From Nageia nagi (taxonomy: Eukaryota; Pinophyta), in the NCBI GenBank assembly GCA_050084985.1, contig JBITNC010000002.1:37882001-37946000 (forward strand): a stretch of 64,000 nucleotides of DNA, read 5' to 3'. The translations under genes were made by a program, and so were the position numbers. Below the pieces are notes generated by a model, which ran no database searches, was not told where the DNA came from, and saw only the letters and a list, made by a program, of their open reading frames with translations. Positions 33,180-44,063 of the stretch are shown here, piece after piece. The number at the start of each line of letters is the position of its first letter. The first letter of the stretch is position 1.

Positions 33180-35240
33180 CCCTTTCCATATTCTTTTTCA
33201 TCACACCTTCATCATACTTGTTATTCTTGCAAAATTACACTCTAAGTGATTCAATCTTATATGTAAGTTGTATATACCTTATCCTTTTCTCAAGAGTCTT
33301 ATGCATATATGTATTTAACTATAGCTTAGTCTTATTTAAGGTATTTATGGGTCATGTTTGTATTACCAAGTCTTATTCAGCCACCATTTCATTATAAGGT
33401 AGGAGTTATTTGAATGAATCATATCTCACAGATGTGTATAAGTCATATTCTAAAGAGTATCCATTTTGTATAATCAATTAATTCATTTTCAAGATTTGTC
33501 TAGGTCTAGTTTGGGTCTTGTTTTAGAGTATTATTATATATATAGTCTATTTGTTTGTGTAAGTTATGTATGGGTCTTGTCTCAAGTTTAGTTATCTAAG
33601 TTTTGATCTTGTATAGTCCAAGAGTTATTTTTAGGACCTATTGTATATGGTCAACAATTTAAGTTAAGTCAAGTTTGGGCCTTATTTTGAGTCTAATTAC
33701 TTATGTTTTAGTTTGATATAAGTTTGGGTGTTATTTCCAGTCCCTATTGTAAAAGAGTTATTTTGCTTAAGTCATGTAGTGGGTGTCATCATAAGAGTAG
33801 AGTGAAATAGGGCCCATGAAAATCCAACAATGATATCATACTTTTTGGTGGAAATCAATGGGCTCCAGATGACTTAGTCAACGGGTGTTTCTAATAGTTC
33901 ATTAAGGTAGAATATGTTCATAACTCTTTATTCAATATACCCTACCAATTTTGAGTGATGACATCATATTTTTGGAGATAAATCAATAGTATATATTCAC
34001 AACATTATGTTAAATAGACCCTACCAATTTTGAGTGATGACATCGTACTTTTTGGTGAAAATCAATGGGTTGTAGTTGGCTTAGTTAGTAGGTGTTCTTG
34101 ATAGTTCTTTAAGGTGGGACATGTTCATAACTCTTTATTCAACAAACCCTACCAATTTTGAGCAATGATGTCATACTCTTTTGGATACATTTGTGGGTAA
34201 TAAGTTCCACAAGCATCTTAGGTTTCAACAATACCTATCGATTTGTAACAAGACCCATTATAGATAAGTAAGGAATGTAAGAAGAGAGGAACACCCGAGT
34301 CCACTTAATCAAGAGTGTAAAAACCTTGAGACTCTATCCACATGTCAAATGCAATTCATTTCCACATGGTAGTAGTATTTCACTCTTAGGTTTGAATGTT
34401 ATATCTTCCTTTACCCTTACAATGATTATAAATTGGATCTCCAAAATAAAAACATTTAATGGTTATAGAGTCAGGTGGTATCTGACTACAAATATGAATT
34501 GATTATGCTAAAGAAAGTGGTATACCATACCTCATAAATGTAGGAACTTCCAAATTCACCTTGTTCAAGACACAAAGATGATCAATTATTACTAGATAGG
34601 TATGAGATTGAAGATCTACAGATTCCAAGAATCAACATTGCATCTAAACCATACTTCTTAATTAGCTACAATCATAAAATATTCTGTAAAAATTGTAAAT
34701 ATTTAAGTTTATGTTTCTCTTAATAAAATAGGTAGTTGTAGTCATTCATGATGGTCAACCACCTATTTTGTAAAGAAAACACTATAAATAGTGAACTCTT
34801 TGAAGTTATAAGGTCAAACATTTTAGCAAAGTTGCCTAGTATAAGCATTATTTTCATATATGGTAATACAAGACTATGGTGTTTTGCCATTTGCATTTTA
34901 TGGTTATTATTTGGTTTTGTAATTATTGTGTATGAGGATATGTCTAAAACTATGGTTATGTATTACAATTGCGAGACCCCAAGAGAGAGGTAATTGATAT
35001 ATTCTTAATCTTGGCTATGGATTATTACTTGTGCAGTGATGATCAAGATGTTTAGTTTCCTTTATTGTTTAATAGTTTAGGTTTGTATCTCTTTCCTATT
35101 ACTCTTGACCCTTTTCATCTCTTTCCTATTACTTTAAACCTAATTCATAAATAGGAACCAACCTATAACTCAAAGATTGAGCAAAAGACCCCACGAGTAT
35201 GTTGTTCCACCACCTTCTGCTTATTCAAGAACCATGTTAT
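33180..35240 (+). mobile_element. C2: second C-family 3' end (untranslated repeats plus LTR), no coding part
   Basis: 33350-33750 holds loose units with AAGTTTGGGTCTTGTTTT-like cores. 33830-34200 holds about 125-bp units with GATGACATCATACTTTTTGG, AAATCAATGGG and CCCTACCAATTTTGAG. 34250-34440 matches element C 30230-30440 (AACACC...AGTCCACTT and CATTTCCACAT). The LTR follows at 34737. Left boundary approximate. Confidence 0.7.
34737..35240 (+). repeat. LTR of C2
   Basis: It starts TGTAGTCATTC after an eroded purine tract (AAAATAGGTAG). CTATAAATAG at 34791 is a candidate TATA box. It is homologous along its length to 30810-31275. The right end, after CAAGAACC, is approximate. Confidence 0.7.
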
Positions 35241-35269
35241 CATTTAGCATTACATCTTCCTAATCAACA

Positions 35270-36355
35270 ATAATTTTTTTTAATAATTTTATCATTTGCA
35301 TACATCTCACTAGTATCATTACTTTCATAGAAAATATCTTGAAGTTTTTCTATACATACCTCATGTGGCAAGGGGACTTATCCATCAATAATTTCTTATT
35401 TGTTTTCCCAAACCAAATTAGCCACCTTCATGATATTTTATTTTCATGTTTCCTCATGTGGTGAGGGAATTTCTTCATTGTGTACTTCAAGAACATCATA
35501 TAATATTACCATGGGTTTGATGTTTGGCTTAGAATGGCTAAATTTTGACATTGTAATACTCAAATATTTCTCTCATTCCTTCCTAAAGCTAGATGAACTC
35601 TTGGAGGCTAAAAATTGAAATTCCAATGTACAAAAATGGTCTCCAAGATGGGACATTGGGTGGTTAGGGTACAATTTTGGATCTAACATGCTCATAGTAT
35701 TCTCCAATTCCTCCCTTTGCTCATTTATTATCTAAGGAATATCTTTACTTTTATCTTTTTCAACTTTCTCCATTTATTTAGATATAGTGCTTTCCTCTTT
35801 TACTTCCCAATTTATGATTGATTTTTCCTTATCACTTCTTTGATTCTCTTCAAGCTTGCCTTTATTTTCATATCTATGTGTGCTTGTCTTGATTTACAAA
35901 TATCATTGTAGCCATATAGATAATCTCTCCTTTTCTGGATCTCATGTAGCCATGGGAAGTTTTGATGGTGCATGCCCATATTTGGTGGGTTTTTGTTGCT
36001 AATTTATTTTTTCTTCATATCTATTTTTGCTCCAATTTCCTTTTAATTCTTTTCCAAATATTCCTAAAAAGAAATACCCCTTTTGAATTTTTTATACATA
36101 CCTTTATATTGTTGACGTAGGGTTTACATCTCATTTATCTTACTTCTTGGATCTAACGTATGAACCCTAACCAAATTATCTCTATGGGTTGTTAGGCCTA
36201 GTAGAGATGATTGAATGAGAAGCATTTTCTCCATAAAATCATTTATGCAATTTTGACCACTCTGAATACTCTATATTGCCTCATATTGATCCATGTATTG
36301 AACTATCTCTTCTCAAATTTGTATTAAATTTACCCTATAATCTAGAAATATATTA
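35270..36355 (-). pseudogene. Element A2 gag-region remnant
   Basis: Directly after a PBS on the minus strand. Readable pieces are MEKMLLIQSSLLGLTTHRDN, VRVHTLDPRSKINEM and LRQQYKGMYKKFKRG (36235-36060). Next is a charged Lys-rich stretch (to about 35740). Last come KPNIKPMVILYDVLEVHNEE, SPHEE and ANLVWENK (about 35530-35400). These do not match a gag domain I can name; position after the PBS is the main reason for calling it gag. Stops and frameshifts are many. The remnant ends where C2 begins. Confidence 0.5.
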
Positions 36356-36367
36356 GCTTTAATACCA
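36356..36367 (-). other. Primer-binding site of element A2 (initiator-Met tRNA type)
   Basis: On the minus strand TGGTATTAAAGC, matching TGGTATCAGAGC with two transitions. It is one base after the LTR end at 36369. Confidence 0.8.
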
Positions 36368-36368
36368 T

Positions 36369-36650
36369 TGTAATGTCCAAATTAGGGAGAGGAAGAAATC
36401 AAAATTGCTTAAAATAATTTCATAGTTTTAGTCAACTTTTCCAATAAATTAGATCTGAAGTATTACTTGAATAATTGCAAATAGATTTCAAAATTAAGCC
36501 ACAAATCAAATCGGTAACAAATCTAAAATATTATTGAAATATGCATCAAAATTGCCAAGAAAAATAAAAAATGAGTGCTAAGAAATTGTATTAACCAAGG
36601 AGAACAAGTATAAGTATCAAATGAGTACAAAAGATGCCCTAGAAGTTGAG
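36369..36650 (-). repeat. 3' quarter of the 5' LTR of element A2 (minus)
   Basis: On the minus strand it ends GGACATTACA at 36369. It is homologous to 14381-14655 (shared TTTTTAGTCAACTT, AGATTTCAAAATTAAGCCAC and GTATTAACCAAGGA). It stops abruptly at about 36650; the missing remainder matches the inverted piece at 40066-40955. Confidence 0.85.
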
Positions 36651-36799
36651 TTATTATAAGGCACTAAAATTGCCCTTAAAATGGCCTATTTGGTACCCCT
36701 TGAATATCTTTAATGGTGGTGAAAAAACACCCTTTTATAATATATTAGGGAAATTATAAACCACCTTCTTATGTTAAGTTTTTTTAATAAAATCTTTAC

Positions 36800-37728
36800 G
36801 TAACCTTTGATAGCAATCTTCTAGTATGTGCCATCATGGGAGGTCTAGAAGAAGGTATGGACATCTATCAAAGAGTAGTTGAAAATGAATTCTCATTTAA
36901 TGTTGTGGCTATGAATGTCCTCATATACATGCATGAAAAATGTGCAATAATATATAAGTCCCAAGAGCTATTTAATAAGATGAATAATACAAACATACTT
37001 TCATGGAATGTACTGATTAGAATTGTTTGAAAATATACATGATTCAAACTTAGGTGCATGGGATGCAATAGTTGGAGGACATGCAATTCATGGCTACAAC
37101 AAGAACACCCTTAAAATTATTTATATGATGAAGTACTTGGGAACCAACCATAAATAACACAAGCATGTAGGAATAGGTAATATGTAGTAATAATACTTTT
37201 TAATTGAATATAAATATGCCCTATCTTATGTTCTACTTTCAAATATTTATATTGAAGTGGGAAGTTGTAATAATGTTCAAAGAGTAAGGATATTCATGAA
37301 AGATATAGGAATCAATAAGACATCTAGATGTAGTTAGATTTAAATTGGAAAAAAGGTGCATGCTTTTCATGTAGGAGATAGATCACACCCATAAGCATAG
37401 GAGGTCTATGAAAAATTGGAGGAATTATCAAGAGTGAGATGAAGGCAGTGGTGTATATTCCAAATACAATACATGTGTTGTATGATTTGGAGATTGAAAA
37501 TAAAGAAATTCTTATCTACCAACATAGTAAAAAGTTGACAATTGCATTAAGGTTGTAAAAGATTTCCTTAGAATCATTATTATAGTTATTAAGAACCTTG
37601 AAGTATGCAATGAATACCATATTACAACCAATTTTATCTCCAAGATTGTTGCAAGGAACATTGTTGTGAGGGATACAAATAGATTCCATTATTTCAAATA
37701 TGGAGAATGTTCTTCTAGATATTATTAA
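36800..37728 (+). pseudogene. PPR-DYW pseudogene (C-terminal part)
   Basis: PLS-class PPR proteins with E and DYW domains carry out organellar C-to-U RNA editing; DYW is the deaminase. The plus strand reads IMGGLEEGMDIYQRVVENEF, VAMNVLIYMHEKCAII and SQELFNKMNNTNILSWNVLI (36836-37025). After a frame change: AWDAIVGGHAIHGYNKNTLK and MMKYLGTN. The E domain reads YVLLSNIYIEVGSCNNVQRV (about 37220-37290), then MKDIGINKTSRCS and GKKVHAFHVGDRSHP with EVYEKLEEL. DYW remains: VVRDTNRFHYFKYGECSSRYY (37668-37728), with the last Trp missing. The zinc-binding HxE/CxxC parts are broken. Intronless, as usual for PPR genes. Confidence 0.88.
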
Positions 37729-38437
37729 AAATACAAGTTATATACAATACTTATATTAGTAGTAGCATATTATGGATGGTTGAAGCCTTTGCTACTTGAC
37801 TAATGATATGACTATCCATGTAAGTATATCTTGTATTAAAATCATCAATCATAGATTATGCCTAATTTGTTCATTGGTGTATTGCTAATGTTGTATATTA
37901 GTAGGATTAAAACCTAATCATAAATATATTATGGTTTAAATAGGTTGGTGACCACCCAAGGATCTTAATCTTCAATTACCTTAGAGATATATATATATGT
38001 AAGTTAAAAAAAAGGGTGGCTTCTAGAGGTGATTTGAGTGGAGTGACACTACTCCTACTTCGTATAATATTTTATTATAATAAATCATTTATTTGAGTGA
38101 ACCCTTTGAATTTATAGAGGAAAATGATATCCTTTGGAGAATTTCTTATATCATCTTCTAAAGTAATTCAAGTTCAATATTGTATTATTTCTCTATATTT
38201 CATATTTTTTATTGAGTATGTTATCATTTTATTTATGTGATATTTTTCTATGTATGATGTTATTTTAGTACTTTCTTTAGTCTTTTGTATTACATGATTA
38301 TGGACTCTTAGCACATAATCATAGGCTTAAGAGATAACTATCATGGCTTACAATAATATCTCTCATTTAGAATTATAAAATAATGTATAAAATATAATTC
38401 AATACATAAATATCATATTTTAATGTACTATGTAATT
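37729..38437. other. No recognisable feature
   Basis: AT-rich DNA with a short TA run at 37988-38000. No coding pattern. Confidence 0.5.
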
Positions 38438-39260
38438 TTTTTTGGTAAGGGTTAAAAAGAAGAGTAAGTTTTCTAGAAAATAGGGCCCTAAAACCTATAT
38501 TTACAATGATATATAGTAAATAGAGTTACATTTGAAATAAAAACTATCACAAAGTTTCTCCCATAGATTAAAACAGAACTACAGGATATGATTTATCAGT
38601 TTTCTCCATTAATTCTTGTTCATTCCACCCTTTCACATGATGCCATAGTTAGATAATTATCAATCTCAAGATTTAAATCTACTAATGTGTGAATCCATAA
38701 TTCTCTACATTAATTTGCTACAAAACCTATAGCTTATAGATTATAACCTCATTTCTTCTTATTTTTGAAGAGGAATCCTCTTCTAAGGCCTTTGAGTGTT
38801 GCTTGTTTTCCATCAGTGACTTCCTTTGTAGTCTCTAAGTCTCTGAGTTTTCCTTCACTTGGTCATCCAACATGCATTTGTCCTATATCAGGTTTCTTTA
38901 AAGTACTATGTACTACTCTTTGACAGGTTTCTTTACCTGTAGTGAAATTAGATTGAGTTTTATTAGCTCTATTCTTTCTACATTTCAATGTTTTCCATTC
39001 CTCATTTTGAGAATGATCAAGATCCATACTAAGTTGGATAGGTTCAACTGCAGGGTTTGATGGATTTTCATTGGTTGGAGAATTATTTTTAGCCCCTATA
39101 GCATGTTCATCAGTGCCTTGCACTATCTTGCCATATTTTAGCTTGCTTGACATATTCTCCATATTTTGTTTAGGGTTGATCTCACCTTCCTTTGGGTCAT
39201 TCTCCTCCAATTTTTCTTCAATATATGGTTCCTCTTGGGGTGGTTTCGATCTCCATTATT
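38438..39260 (-). mobile_element. Poly(A)-ended retrocopy with a Lys/Glu-rich ORF fragment
   Basis: On the minus strand the segment ends AACCCTTACC followed by a run of A (38443-38450), as in LINE-type or retroposed sequences. Upstream a 115-codon open stretch (39210-38863) contains KPPQEEPYIEEKLEENDPKE just before it and EEWKTLKCRKNRANKTQSNF inside it. Its basic end after an acidic low-complexity region resembles the tail of plant LINE ORF1 proteins, though the RNA-binding core is not seen. An ORF1-like piece next to the poly(A) end would be unusual for a LINE and suggests internal deletion or retroposition of a partial RNA. Identification is tentative. Confidence 0.4.
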
Positions 39261-40065
39261 TTTATCATGTACTATGTAATATTATGCCTATCATTTATTT
39301 ACTTGTTAACCAAAATAATAAAATAAGCTCTACACCAAAAACTTTAGGTCATTAACTACTAAACTATAATCATATAATATTACTATAGACGATGGTAATA
39401 ATTCTTGGGCTTCTCTTCAATTATATTTACTACCTAACTATCAAAATAAAGATAATATGTGATAAATAAATAATCAAATAACTAAATTTGATAATTATAT
39501 TTATCTTCAAAAGATTTATTTTTATTGAACTATTCAAAATTTGATTCATTTTCTTAACTAAAGATATTTGTAATAATATTTTAACTAAAACTTAATTATT
39601 TGGATATCTCAACCCATGTATTAGATTATCCAAAAGTGATAAATTACATTAACGTACAAGAAACAAAATACATGTGGTAGAGAGGATTTAAAATTGGTCT
39701 TCTCATTTATTCATTAGCATTATGGTACTAACACTTTGCCTCTTGATACTAAGAGGACTCAAAAGGATTTTTTTTAGTTTTAATTATTGTAATTTATTAA
39801 CTATTTTTATAAAAATAAAAAACATTTATCCTGAAGGGGATAATGTAACAATCAAATATTTGACTCATCTCTAGGACATCTCAAGTTTAAATCACAATGG
39901 TTATTCCAACATGTCATAACTAGGCTATGATATGCCTACCATCATGATACTATCCACAACTACTAGGTGAATAATGGATACATTGAGAGTTTTATCCTAC
40001 TAGTATCAATGATCCATGAGGGGGTTCTCTCATAATTAAATAAAATAAAAAATTGATTTAATATA
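39261..40065. other. No recognisable feature
   Basis: AT-rich DNA, no coding pattern or element end apart from the LTR A3 start at its right edge. Confidence 0.5.
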
Positions 40066-40955
40066 TTTAATATCCCAATTTTGGATTTCCACTCATTTTT
40101 AGTTTTCTAGGGATTCCATTTTCCATGAGCTAGGGATTGTCAATTTGTTTTCTAAAACAAATAGAGCATCTTTTGTAAAATGTTTTGACAAGTTAAATGA
40201 TATGGTTTCATCAGGAAATGAAGGAGATATTGGACAAGTTTTCCTCTGGAGATAGATTTCTACAATTGCATGCTTGAGTCCCACTCATTTAATTTATTCT
40301 AATATTGTAATATTTCCATTTGGAGTGGGATGTCCCTCCTCTAAGAAGAGATAATGATACTTTTTTAGTATTTAACTATCTTTTGATGTATTTAGGATTC
40401 TTTGTAATATCCCTATTTGTCGACTATCCCATTTATGGTGCAAAAAATGTTGTATTTAAGCATCTTGAATTAGATTTTCCTCTTATAGGGATAATTAGGA
40501 ATAATTTGAGTAAAATAGAAGTATTTTATTAGAACCATCTAGGTTGGATCAGCCAACCACTTCATGATGAAACTTGTAATTTCAATATAAAGGGAATAGA
40601 AGCACACCATTTGAATACATGCTTAGGTTGGAACTAATTTCTCTTTGCAATTTCTCCAAATTCTTTCTATGGATGAAAACCTACAAGAGAGGTCTTGAGG
40701 ATGAAAACCCTCTTGATTCCATTAGTGGATCCACATAGGGTTCTATTCATGGTTCACTGGCCTAATTGGCATGTAGATCCAATGTTTAGACTATCTTGGA
40801 GTGAGATGTTTAGCCTTGTGGAGGAAAATTTCAACCTTGAAATCCAAAATCCAAACTTGGGAGGCATTTTCTTTCATTTTACATACATTTTGAAGCTTTT
40901 AGAATGTTTTTCAACATTAGAGATGTAAGGTGATATTTTTGAGCATTCAGATATA
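40066..40955 (+). repeat. A3: 5' three-quarters of an A-family LTR (plus orientation)
   Basis: Starts TTTAATATCC (the eroded form of TGTAATGTC). It is homologous to the inverted complement of about 14688-15583. Examples: GGAGTGGGATGTCCCTCCT at 40322 against the complement near 15320, and AGAGAGGTCTTGAGGATGAA at 40690 against the complement near 14940. It ends at about 40955, almost exactly where the A2 LTR piece would continue. The open frames at 40320-40532 and 40695-40928 are LTR sequence, not genes. Confidence 0.85.
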
Positions 40956-42040
40956 TTTTACAAGTTTAATTAATTTTCAATGTATGTCTCAATTTTTGGT
41001 TGAGTTGGTCATGTTGACCTTGTTGCATATTGTGTCCCATGTTCAAATCCCACTACAAGATATACATTCTATGTAATGCCCTACTACATTCGCCCCATAG
41101 ATCAATTGATCTCATGTGGAAGTTAATATACTTTTAATGACATTATCATATATAATTGCTAAAAAATCATTGTTATATATCTTTAAGGGTAATTTTATGT
41201 CTACCCTTAAATATCAAATTTTGTGCAATACAACTTCATTGATTTCTATTTTGAAAGAATTATAAAATTTGAGCATGATTTGGCAAAGCACAACTACAAT
41301 AAACATAGGTGTGTCTTAGTTTTATTTTATCAGGGTTTCATCCATAAAAAATATTTAAGAATGTATAAGAGGAAGGTGAATGCACTTTCTATAATTTATT
41401 TTTTATGATGGTGTGTTATGCAAAAATAAATGCTCTAAAAGGCCTTGGCTTTGTGTCTAAATTCATGACAAGAGTTTCATAATCCTGACTACCCATGCAA
41501 ATATTATGTATTTGCATCATATAGTAATTTATTTTTTCTTTTGATAGTTATTGTATACAATATGTTGCATTCTAAATGTGCAACATATGATGATAATAAT
41601 TATATGTAAATATTAATCTTGGGAATATACAAAAGGCATGTGTACTATTTGATAAAATGTACACTAGACTAAAATTAGCCTTTAAAGATGGTTTTAAATC
41701 ACCCTTGAAGATATTTAATAGTTTTTTTGCATTGGTCATTTATGTGGATAGGGCTAAAACATCATAACCCTATGATATCAATTAAAAATAATCATTGTTC
41801 ATATCTATGAGAGTGATTTAAAATCTTAATTTTAGGGGTTTAAAACCATCATTATAAGGTTTTAAAACTACTAAATAATTAGGCAGTTTTACTTAAGATG
41901 ATGATTTTAAACTTCCCTAATAAAGAGTAAGTTTAAACTTCCCTCATAGGAAGTAAGATGGTGCTTGTAAACCACCCTCTTATTATTATGTTAAAAAATA
42001 TATATCTAAAACTTATTTTGGTCATTTATATTATTTTCCT
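40956..42040. other. No secure feature
   Basis: AT-rich DNA. 41700-42000 contains loosely repeated TTTAAAACCA and GTTTAAACTTCCCT phrases, with some likeness to 36660-36780 (AAACCACC(T/C)TCTTAT). No coding pattern. Confidence 0.45.
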
Positions 42041-42400
42041 CTAATGTTTTCAAAAATGCAATAGAGTAGTTTTATATTAGATTCAATAACATTTGCAAGT
42101 ATTCTTCCTTCATGTGCAACTCTTGCAACTTTAAAATGGAGCATACACAATCAAGGATAAATAATTAGATGTGGGTTTCTTTTATATGAAATTATGACAA
42201 TAGCCCTAACGAACATGTATTAAAATATGGAACATTAACAAGGCACATGTTATGTTTGAAAATAAAAATAATAGAAAAAATAATTTTATAGAATGTAATG
42301 ATTGTAGATATTACACCCATAATGAAATACTATGCATGTATGGTTAAACTTCTTGATCATGTTGTACATCTAGATGAAGCAAAAGACTCTAGAAAATGAT
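42040..42400 (+). pseudogene. PPR fragment (PLS motif plus start of E region)
   Basis: Plus strand: ITFASILPSCATLATLKW and then IIRCGFLL (about 42085-42190). Next, in another frame, KIWNINKAHVMFENKN (about 42220-42270). Last, HYACMVKLLDHVVHLDEAKD (about 42331-42390), which matches the conserved PPR/E-boundary block HYACMVDLLGRAGxLxEA. Frame changes separate the pieces. The first block is close to 63025-63120. No DYW part follows. Confidence 0.75.
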
Positions 42401-43151
42401 AATAAAACTTTATCCAAATAACCCTTGTAACAACGAAGGATCAAATTTATTTTTTGAAGCTTGCAACTCAATTGCTTCTTTGTCTTTATCTACTTTCTAA
42501 CCTTTTGCAAACATGATTCAATATAAACCAAGTGCTTCAAGTTTTTATGACTCATAGTAAATAAAACCTACAAATATCACAAAAAAGGGCCATTAGGAAG
42601 AGATGCCTCATTTTCCTTATTTTTAACATCGAGAGCCTTGTGATACACTATCTCACTTTGTTAAAAAATACTTACATGATCTTTTTGTATAATAATATCT
42701 ATGAGCACTTTGGGAATGGGATGCAATGCATAGATAACATGTATATATTACTCAACTACAACATACCAAATTTACTTTGGAATTCTTGAACTGATAATTG
42801 AATAATATAGTATAAAAAAATGTATGCTTTTTTTCCAATATAAGCTAAACATTAAAGTGAACAATATGACATGTAATATAGTGTTGCAAGATCTCTAATG
42901 TTAGCATATATTATGAGATTTATTATATATAATACAATATCCATGGAGCTCTTCTTTATGTAAATTATGATGAATGCACCTTCAACTACTTTGTAAATAG
43001 CTTTCTCCATATAAATTCTATACTATGGATATGTTACCTCAATATTCTCTACTATGCATATGCTTTTTTGTTGCATGTTCTATGAGATTTAAATTATTGA
43101 TAAATAAATGTATCTTTGTTATAGATTATACTTTAGCATTATGATTTATGA
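42401..43151. other. No recognisable feature
   Basis: AT-rich DNA between the PPR fragment and element D. No coding pattern. Confidence 0.5.
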
Positions 43152-43156
43152 AGTAC
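43152..43156. other. Target-site duplication of element D, left copy
   Basis: AGTAC directly before the LTR; the same five bases lie at 60871-60875 directly after the other LTR. Confidence 0.85.
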
Positions 43157-44041
43157 TATAGACATCAAAATACAATCTAATTATACATTAAAAATTCAAA
43201 AGACTTAAAACATCAATGATTAGGCCATAATCTTTGGTAATCAATTTAGGTCATCAGCATCCACTTAGGATTGCCAATGACTCTGCAATGAAAAAATCAA
43301 AAATCCAAAAATAGAAGATGAACTGTAAGTTTAATCCTCTTTACAAAAGTATGGATAAAGAGGGTTAGTCATTACCTGCATTATCACCAGATGTGAAATC
43401 CCTTTGGTTATTTCAAGTTGATGATAAACTTTGACTCCCCCTTTTCAGCTTTCTAGAATTTCATAAATGCCCATTAAAAAAAATCTATAAATACATGAGG
43501 CAAATAAATAATAAAGGATCGGGAAAAATTGAAGTAGACTTATGCTGCTAAAATGAAGATAAAACTGTAAGGTTTATTTTAGTTTGATTATTGTTATATG
43601 CTTTTCTTTTTTATGTTAAGATTTCAAACAAGTACAGGTATGTTTTAATGTGTTTTTTGAGCATATGTATAGGGTCCATAGGTGTTAAGATGTAGCAAAA
43701 TTCAAAGGCATCATAGATATAGATGACAAAAAGCCAAAACCTGAAAGAGTGATTCAAATCAATCAAAACATTTTAGGTTATAGAAATGCCAGTGACTTGA
43801 TATCGAGCATCGACATTCCACCTCAATAGCCAGTGTTCAGATAATGGTCATCATTGACCTTCCATCCATATACTTGAATAGCTTATTTTATACATGCATT
43901 TGAAAAAATCCCTTTCATAAGGCAACCAAATCTAGTGATCTAAAACCTATAATATTGAGGTCTTCCAAAAAATTAATAAAATTTTAGTTTGTATTAATTG
44001 TATTTGTCTTGTTTGCTAATGGGTTGATTTTTTTATTGACA
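43157..44041 (+). repeat. 5' LTR of element D (885 bp)
   Basis: It starts TATAGACATC (TG of the family start changed to TA) and ends TTATTGACA. It aligns end to end with 59987-60870. Confidence 0.92.
43486..43493 (+). promoter_or_regulatory. Candidate TATA box in LTR D (copy at 60316-60323)
   Basis: TATAAATA is kept in both LTRs, in an otherwise diverged surrounding, about 330 bp into the LTR. Likely the element promoter; the start site cannot be fixed from sequence. Confidence 0.6.
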
Positions 44042-44045
44042 TTTT

Positions 44046-44063
44046 TGGTGCTAGAAGGAGGGT
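44046..44063 (+). other. Primer-binding site of element D
   Basis: TGGTGCTAGAAGGAGGGT, four bases after the LTR end and starting TGG as required to pair with the CCA end of a tRNA. It is not the initiator-Met type seen in A, B and E; I cannot name the tRNA. Confidence 0.65.

Noticed and set aside
40320-40532. 70-codon plus-strand frame
   Set aside because: Homologous to LTR A (complement of 15140-15330); not coding.
40997-41050. tRNA-like box A (TGGTTGAGTTGG) and box B (GTTCAAATCC) 30 bp apart, possible SINE head
   Set aside because: No flanking duplication, no tail and no second copy in the window; two short matches are not enough.
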